This document shows positions 5,276-8,205 of a stretch of 8,205 nucleotides of DNA, in pieces. The translations under genes were made by a program, and so were the position numbers. Source of the DNA: an uncultured Desulfobacca sp. (GTDB lineage Bacteria; Desulfobacterota; Desulfobaccia; Desulfobaccales; Desulfobaccaceae); contig CALGOE010000254.1 of NCBI GenBank assembly GCA_937958145.1, positions 1-8,205 on the forward strand, written 5' to 3'. The notes under the pieces were generated by a model, which worked only from the letters and a program-made list of their open reading frames with translations, was not told the origin of the DNA and searched no databases. Numbering within the stretch: the first letter of the stretch is position 1; each line of letters starts with the position of its first letter.

Positions 5276-6682
5276 ATGCCCGAAGGAATTCTCTGCAACC
5301 GCACCCCCATCAATACCAAGGAGCAGTTGGACGCGGTCCTGGCTGACAAGGGGGGGAAACAATATTATCAAGAGATGGAACAGTTGGAAGTGGATGTGGA
5401 GAAACTGCAAAAGTCTCTCCAGGATACCTGCAAGTCCCGCATCCGCACCTGGCTGGAGATGTGCGCCCATTGCGGTCTCTGCGCCGACAGCTGCTTCTTC
5501 TACCTGGCCAACAAAAAAGATCCGCAGCAGGTGCCGTCTTATAAGATCCTGACAACCTTGGGCAAAATAGTGGAAAAAAACGGCAACGTTGATACCGCCC
5601 ACATGATCTACTGTATGGACACCGCCTGGGGCAAATGCACCTGCTGCAACCGCTGCGGCTCGTTCTGCCCCTACGGCATCGACATGGGCGTCATGTTCAG
5701 CTACCTCCGGGGGCTCTGCTTTTCCCAAGGCTTCGTGCCCTGGGAAATGAAGATCGGCTCCGGTATGCACCGGATCTTCCGGGCCCAGATGGACGTTACC
5801 CCCGAGGACTGGGTGGAAACCTGCGAGTGGATGGCCGAGGAGCAGCAGGACGAATGGCCGGGTCTGGAAATCCCGGTGGATAAAGAAGGCGCCGATATCA
5901 TGTATACGGTCAATGCCCGGGAGCCCAAGCACTATCCCGAGGACATCGCTGAGGCGGCCATCCTCTTCCACCTCGCCGGGGAAAACTGGACGGTGCCCAG
6001 CCTGGGGTGGGAACAGACCTCATTGACCATGTTTGCCGGCGATTGGGAAGGCTGCAAGCTCCAGGTGCAGAGCGTCTACGAAGCCATTGAACGCCTGAAG
6101 CCCAAGCGGGTCGTTGGTACTGAGTGCGGCCATGCCCACCGGGGCACGGTCATCGAGGGGCCCTATTGGGTCGGCCGGGAAGACGGCCGGCCGCCGGCTC
6201 CGTACATCCACTATGTGGAATGGCTGGCCGAAGCCCTGCGCACCGGCAAGATCAAAATTGACCCGGCCAAAAAGCTTAAGATCCCGGTGACCATTCAGGA
6301 TTCCTGCAACTACATCCGCAACCACGGCCTCAAGGACATCACCCGGGAGATCATGAGCTATATCGTGGAGCCCGGCTATTTCATCGAGATGTATCCCAAT
6401 AAAGAATACAACTTCTGCTGCGGCGGCGGCGGCGGTTTGAACGGCATCGGCCGCTACCGGCAATGGCGCAACGTCGGCATGAAGGTCAAACGGGATCAGA
6501 TCATCGCCACCGGCGCCAAACTGGTCATCGCTCCCTGCCACAACTGCTGGGACGCCATCCGCGACCTGGAAGAGGTGTATGAACTGGGCATCAAATGGAG
6601 CTTCCTCAAGCCCCTCATCATCAAAATGGCCATTATTCCTGAACACCTCAAGCCCCAAGAGGAAGAGGAAGAGGAAGAATAA
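5276..6682 (+). CDS. hmcF: Hmc complex cytoplasmic iron-sulfur subunit HmcF (HdrD/DsrK-like)
   Basis: Soluble subunit at the cytoplasmic face, related to heterodisulfide reductase HdrD and to DsrK. The 468 residues have no signal peptide or clear membrane helix. Two ferredoxin-type [4Fe-4S] sets are present: C63/66/69/73 and C121/124/127/131. The C-terminal CCG (cysteine-rich) domain has C344, then C381-C382 in FCCGGGGG, then C421-HN-C424, which fits the CCG pattern that holds a non-cubane [4Fe-4S] cluster in HdrB-type proteins. C284 (TECGHA) may belong to a first, incomplete CCG half. Its physiological acceptor is unknown. GGAGGAG (5260-5266) lies 9 bases before ATG 5276. The protein ends in seven consecutive glutamates encoded by GAGGAA hexamers. 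Close to D. vulgaris HmcF in size (about 52 kDa). Last gene of the operon. Confidence 0.93.
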   Translation: MPEGILCNRTPINTKEQLDAVLADKGGKQYYQEMEQLEVDVEKLQKSLQDTCKSRIRTWLEMCAHCGLCADSCFFYLANKKDPQQVPSYKILTTLGKIVEKNGNVDTAHMIYCMDTAWGKCTCCNRCGSFCPYGIDMGVMFSYLRGLCFSQGFVPWEMKIGSGMHRIFRAQMDVTPEDWVETCEWMAEEQQDEWPGLEIPVDKEGADIMYTVNAREPKHYPEDIAEAAILFHLAGENWTVPSLGWEQTSLTMFAGDWEGCKLQVQSVYEAIERLKPKRVVGTECGHAHRGTVIEGPYWVGREDGRPPAPYIHYVEWLAEALRTGKIKIDPAKKLKIPVTIQDSCNYIRNHGLKDITREIMSYIVEPGYFIEMYPNKEYNFCCGGGGGLNGIGRYRQWRNVGMKVKRDQIIATGAKLVIAPCHNCWDAIRDLEEVYELGIKWSFLKPLIIKMAIIPEHLKPQEEEEEEE

Positions 6683-6688
6683 ACGAGC

Positions 6689-6714
6689 AAGGGCGGGCTG
6701 GACCCGCCCTTTTT
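6689..6714 (+). terminator. intrinsic terminator of the hmc operon
   Basis: The 9-base arms AAGGGCGGG (6689-6697) and CCCGCCCTT (6703-6711) pair perfectly around a 5-base loop, CTGGA, and the right arm runs into TTTTT (6710-6714). It begins 7 bases after the hmcF stop. This is a textbook rho-independent terminator and marks hmcF as the last gene of the unit. Confidence 0.92.
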
Positions 6715-6716
6715 AA

Positions 6717-6740
6717 GTGGTCGGTGGTTAGTGGTCAGTG
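6717..6740. repeat. three tandem heptamers GTGGTYR
   Basis: GTGGTCG (6717-6723), GTGGTTA (6724-6730) and GTGGTCA (6731-6737) follow one another without gaps, then a partial GTG. It lies directly after the operon terminator. Short GTGGT-type heptamer tracts between genes are known from many bacterial genomes, and no coding role is visible. Confidence 0.7.
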
Positions 6741-6769
6741 AACAGAGGGAAGTAAAGAGAAGAATAAAT

Positions 6770-6871
6770 GACCGTTTTGCCTCGAAGCCACTCCCCGCTT
6801 TTTACGCGAAACGATACCGGCTTGCCTGCCACATGAGCACCAAAAACTAAAAATTCGAGACAAAAACTGCC
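6770..6871. repeat. imperfect inverted-repeat element in the post-operon gap
   Basis: GACCGTTTTGCCTCGAA (6770-6786) is nearly the reverse complement of TTCGAGACAAAAACTGCC (6854-6871). The core 12 bases agree at 11 positions, and the outer bases align with one gap. The arms enclose about 67 bases with no convincing gene, so the stretch 6715-6872 is non-coding. The form suggests a small dispersed or fold-back repeat of the MITE type, but no target duplication is evident. The right arm ends one base before the next start codon. Confidence 0.45.
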
Positions 6872-6872
6872 T

Positions 6873-7139
6873 ATGCGCCTCCTTTTCAATTTCGCCCTCC
6901 GCCTTTTTCTCGCCTTCCTGGCGGCCAAGCTGCTGCTGGGCTTTCTGGGCGGCGGCAGCCCCGCCCTGCTCCTGGGATTGGCCTTCTCTCTGGCCGGCCT
7001 CACGTACCTTGTCGGCTGGCTCGAGCACTACTACCAGCGCACCTGGCACAGTAAGGCCGCGGAACTGGGCTGGCGGGTCGCCCGCTTTCTTATCGGTTTG
7101 AATCAGGTGCAGGATAAGCAGTCTCGGCGGAAAATTTAA
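6873..7139 (+). CDS. small two-helix membrane protein, function unknown
   Basis: I do not recognise this protein. The 88 residues start with MRLLFNFALRLF and contain two hydrophobic helices (about 3-27 and 29-49) split by GGGSP. A basic, amphipathic cytoplasmic tail follows (HYYQRTWHSKAAELGWRVARFLIGLNQVQ) and ends KQSRRKI. Codons show the strong G/C third position of the hmc genes, which supports real coding. No clear Shine-Dalgarno lies upstream of the ATG, which follows the inverted-repeat arm directly. It stands alone after the operon terminator, so no functional link to Hmc is implied. The gene is supported by composition and membrane pattern only. Confidence 0.6.
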   Translation: MRLLFNFALRLFLAFLAAKLLLGFLGGGSPALLLGLAFSLAGLTYLVGWLEHYYQRTWHSKAAELGWRVARFLIGLNQVQDKQSRRKI

Positions 7140-7149
7140 GGGGATACCA
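7136..7149. repeat. direct repeat, left copy (TTAAGGGGATACCA)
   Basis: Matches the copy at 7545-7558 at 13 of 14 bases. It includes the stop codon of the upstream small membrane-protein gene. The two copies bracket the DUF1640-like gene and its promoter, about 410 bases apart. Confidence 0.45.
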
Positions 7150-7200
7150 GAGTTAATTTTAATATTTAGTATGGTGCCACCTTAATTTCAAAGCAGTATT

Positions 7201-7467
7201 TTACTCCAGCACTTTTAACAAACCCACTACCACAGCCCCCTGGCCGATGATCAAAGGGATCAGCCATTTGAGCAGATCAAATTTAATTCGGTAAATTTCA
7301 GCCCGCAAACCAGCCATTTCTTCCCGGAATTCAGTTCTGGTGACGAGATTATCAGCACCAGAGGCTTGAGCAGCCTTGACCACCTCCAAAATTGCCTTGG
7401 CTTGCTCTTCCGGCAGGTTGGCGGCCAGAAGAATCTCGTAAGCCTTGAGAGTATCCACGGAAATCAT
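7201..7467 (-). CDS. DUF1640-like coiled-coil protein with C-terminal membrane helix
   Basis: An 88-residue protein of the layout seen in bacterial DUF1640 (CCDC90/MCUR1-like) proteins. A short N-terminal helical segment carries the family-like pattern DTLKAYEILLAANLPEEQAKAI. A middle part around TRTEFREEMAGLRAEIYRIKFDLLKW should form a coiled coil, and a C-terminal hydrophobic helix (about 68-86, WLIPLIIGQGAVVVGLLKVL) anchors it. The function of bacterial members is unknown. The gene has lower GC than the hmc genes and faces the upstream small gene (convergent). There is no Shine-Dalgarno before ATG 7467, and the promoter sits so close that the mRNA would start at the A of ATG. The family call is from pattern recognition, not a search. 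Confidence 0.75.
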   Translation of the reverse strand: MISVDTLKAYEILLAANLPEEQAKAILEVVKAAQASGADNLVTRTEFREEMAGLRAEIYRIKFDLLKWLIPLIIGQGAVVVGLLKVLE

Positions 7468-7473
7468 ACATAA

Positions 7474-7502
7474 ATTATCTGGTACGCACAGTCATTGGTC
7501 AA
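7474..7502 (-). promoter_or_regulatory. sigma70 promoter of the DUF1640-like gene, apparently leaderless
   Basis: On the minus strand, TTGACC (-35, 7502-7497) is followed by exactly 17 bases and GATAAT (-10, 7479-7474); each hexamer matches consensus at five of six positions. After the -10 come six bases (TTATGT) and then the ATG. The expected +1 therefore falls on the A of the start codon (7467), a leaderless transcript. The lack of any Shine-Dalgarno agrees with this. Confidence 0.6.
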
Positions 7503-7544
7503 GGTAAAATCAAATTACTCAAAATCAATATGTTTATTCCGTAA

Positions 7545-7558
7545 TTAAGGGGATATCA
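7545..7558. repeat. direct repeat, right copy (TTAAGGGGATATCA)
   Basis: Second copy of the 14-base repeat at 7136-7149, with one difference (T for C at position 12). It lies between the promoter of the DUF1640-like gene and the end of the tonB-like gene. Confidence 0.45.
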
Positions 7559-7590
7559 TGCTGAACTCTAGGATTAATTATGGAATCCCC
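7549..7590 (-). terminator. possible weak terminator or dyad after the tonB-like gene
   Basis: GGGGAT (7549-7554) and ATCCCC (7585-7590) are perfect 6-base arms with about 30 bases between them. They sit just beyond the stop of the minus-strand tonB-like gene and are followed, in its reading direction, by TTAATTAC. The long loop and poor U-run make it a weak terminator at best. Confidence 0.25.
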
Positions 7591-7603
7591 GTAACGTTCC
7601 CTC

Positions 7604-8205
7604 TTACCCCCCGTGCAAGCGATACGCCAACGGTACCTGGACGGTCAGGCTGTTCTTCTGCACCTCCGCCGGTATGGGTGGGAAACGCCCCACCTTCTGG
7701 ACAGTTTCCTGGGCGGCCTGATCCAGGATGGCCGACCCGGAGGAGCGGGCCAGGCTTATGCCGGCAATACCGCCGTCGGCGCTGATGGTAAAGCGTATCA
7801 CCACCGTGCCCTGTTCATTGCGGCTGCGGGCCTGGGAGGGGTAGATCTTGTTCTTTTCCAGGAGGCTGCGCACTTTGGCCAGGTAGCCCTGTAAGGCCGT
7901 GCCGGCTCCGGCGCCCGAGCCCATCCCGGAGCCCGAGCCGGTGCCGGTCCCGCTCCCTGAGCCAACACCGCTGCCGGTGCCGGTGCCGGAGCCGGTGCCG
8001 TGGCCCCGGCCATAGGATGCGGTACTGCTGCTCGTGGTGCTGTAGGTAGGCCGACTGGGGGTTGGCGCCACCAGCGGCGCCGGTCGGGGCAGAGCCAGGC
8101 GCTCCGGAATGGGCTCGGCCGGCGGCGGTTTCACCACCGGCTTGGGTTTGGGCTTCACCTCTGGCTTCGGAGGCGGCGGTTGCGGGGGCGGGGGCTTGGG
8201 AAGTT
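7604..8205 (-). CDS. TonB-like energy-transducing protein (5' end outside the window)
   Basis: TonB proteins span the periplasm and pass ExbB/ExbD-derived energy to outer-membrane receptors. The frame is open through the right edge. A GTG at 8158 is not a true start, since the codons before it encode more of the same Pro/Lys-rich spacer (LPKPPPPQPPPPKPEVKPKPKP). The N-terminal membrane anchor lies beyond 8205. Visible order: Pro/Lys segment (8205 to about 8090), Ser/Thr-rich stretch, about 38 residues of alternating Gly-X (8011-7898), then a TonB C-terminal domain (7897-7607). That domain begins with LQGYLAKVRSLLEKNKIYPSQARSR, continues with GTVVIRFTISADGGIAGISLARSSGSAILDQAA and ends in VPLAYRLHGG. 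No exbB, exbD or receptor gene is visible. An energy-coupling partner other than iron uptake is possible. Confidence 0.88.
   Translation of the reverse strand, partial: LPKPPPPQPPPPKPEVKPKPKPVVKPPPAEPIPERLALPRPAPLVAPTPSRPTYSTTSSSTASYGRGHGTGSGTGTGSGVGSGSGTGTGSGSGMGSGAGAGTALQGYLAKVRSLLEKNKIYPSQARSRNEQGTVVIRFTISADGGIAGISLARSSGSAILDQAAQETVQKVGRFPPIPAEVQKNSLTVQVPLAYRLHGG
7898..8011 (-). repeat. Gly-X coding repeat in the tonB-like gene
   Basis: Codons 50-87, counted from the GTG at 8158, encode alternating glycine and Thr/Ser/Val/Ala/Met residues, built from degenerate hexamers of the form GGC-ACC or GGC-TCC. The DNA is very GC-rich and internally repetitive, so its length may vary by slippage. 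It would form a flexible linker between the Pro-rich rod and the TonB domain. Confidence 0.8.

Noticed and set aside
6728..7049. Two overlapping minus-strand frames of 91 and 104 codons
   Set aside because: They run through the heptamers and inverted-repeat element and then opposite the small membrane-protein gene. Their products are low-complexity and basic, with no start signal.
7558..7894. Plus-strand frames of 75 and 93 codons opposite the tonB-like gene
   Set aside because: They overlap the conserved TonB C-terminal domain on the other strand and show no domain or ribosome site.
1..8205. CRISPR arrays, tRNA or rRNA genes, transposase genes
   Set aside because: I saw no regularly spaced repeats, no tRNA-like cloverleaf or rRNA sequence, and no transposase or integrase motif on either strand.

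Overview
The window carries a complete hmcABCDEF operon. It encodes the Hmc transmembrane redox complex, built on the 16-haem high-molecular-weight cytochrome c. The gene order, subunit sizes and motifs match the operon first described in Desulfovibrio vulgaris. With the GC-rich coding sequence and GC-rich third codon positions, this points to a sulfate-reducing or syntrophic bacterium of the Desulfobacterota (former Deltaproteobacteria). A Desulfobacca-like or Syntrophobacter-like lineage is only a guess, since no phylogenetic marker is present.

Layout. Positions 1-326 are non-coding: GC-rich at the left edge, then AT-rich, with several short inverted repeats, two candidate promoters and a possible Rex-type operator just ahead of hmcA. 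Positions 327-6682 hold six plus-strand genes: hmcA (16-haem periplasmic cytochrome), hmcB (Tat-exported protein with four [4Fe-4S] clusters and a long coiled-coil tail), hmcC (NrfD-type 10-helix membrane subunit), hmcD (47-residue membrane peptide), hmcE (NarI-like cytochrome b) and hmcF (cytoplasmic CCG-domain/ferredoxin subunit, HdrD/DsrK-like). Most junctions are tight, with the Shine-Dalgarno of the next gene overlapping or abutting the previous stop. The exception is an AT-rich gap of 84 bases before hmcF. A strong intrinsic terminator closes the operon at 6689-6714. The rrf1/rrf2 regulator genes known downstream of hmcF in D. vulgaris are absent here.

Positions 6715-8205 are accessory. 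A non-coding stretch has three tandem heptamers and an imperfect inverted repeat enclosing about 100 bases. It is followed by a small two-helix membrane protein of unknown function (+), a DUF1640-like coiled-coil/membrane-anchor protein (-) with an apparently leaderless promoter, and the 3' part of a tonB-like gene (-) that runs off the right edge. The tonB-like protein has a proline-rich segment and an unusual Gly-X repeat before the TonB C-terminal domain.

How the genes work together (family knowledge plus inference): HmcA exchanges electrons with periplasmic partners such as hydrogenases and type I cytochrome c3. HmcB wires HmcA to the membrane part HmcC/D/E, which may interact with menaquinone. 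HmcF receives or donates electrons on the cytoplasmic side. I found no wholly new system. The points most worth a second look are the possible Rex site, the leaderless promoter, the AT-rich gap before hmcF, the HmcB coiled-coil tail and the repeat patch after the operon.
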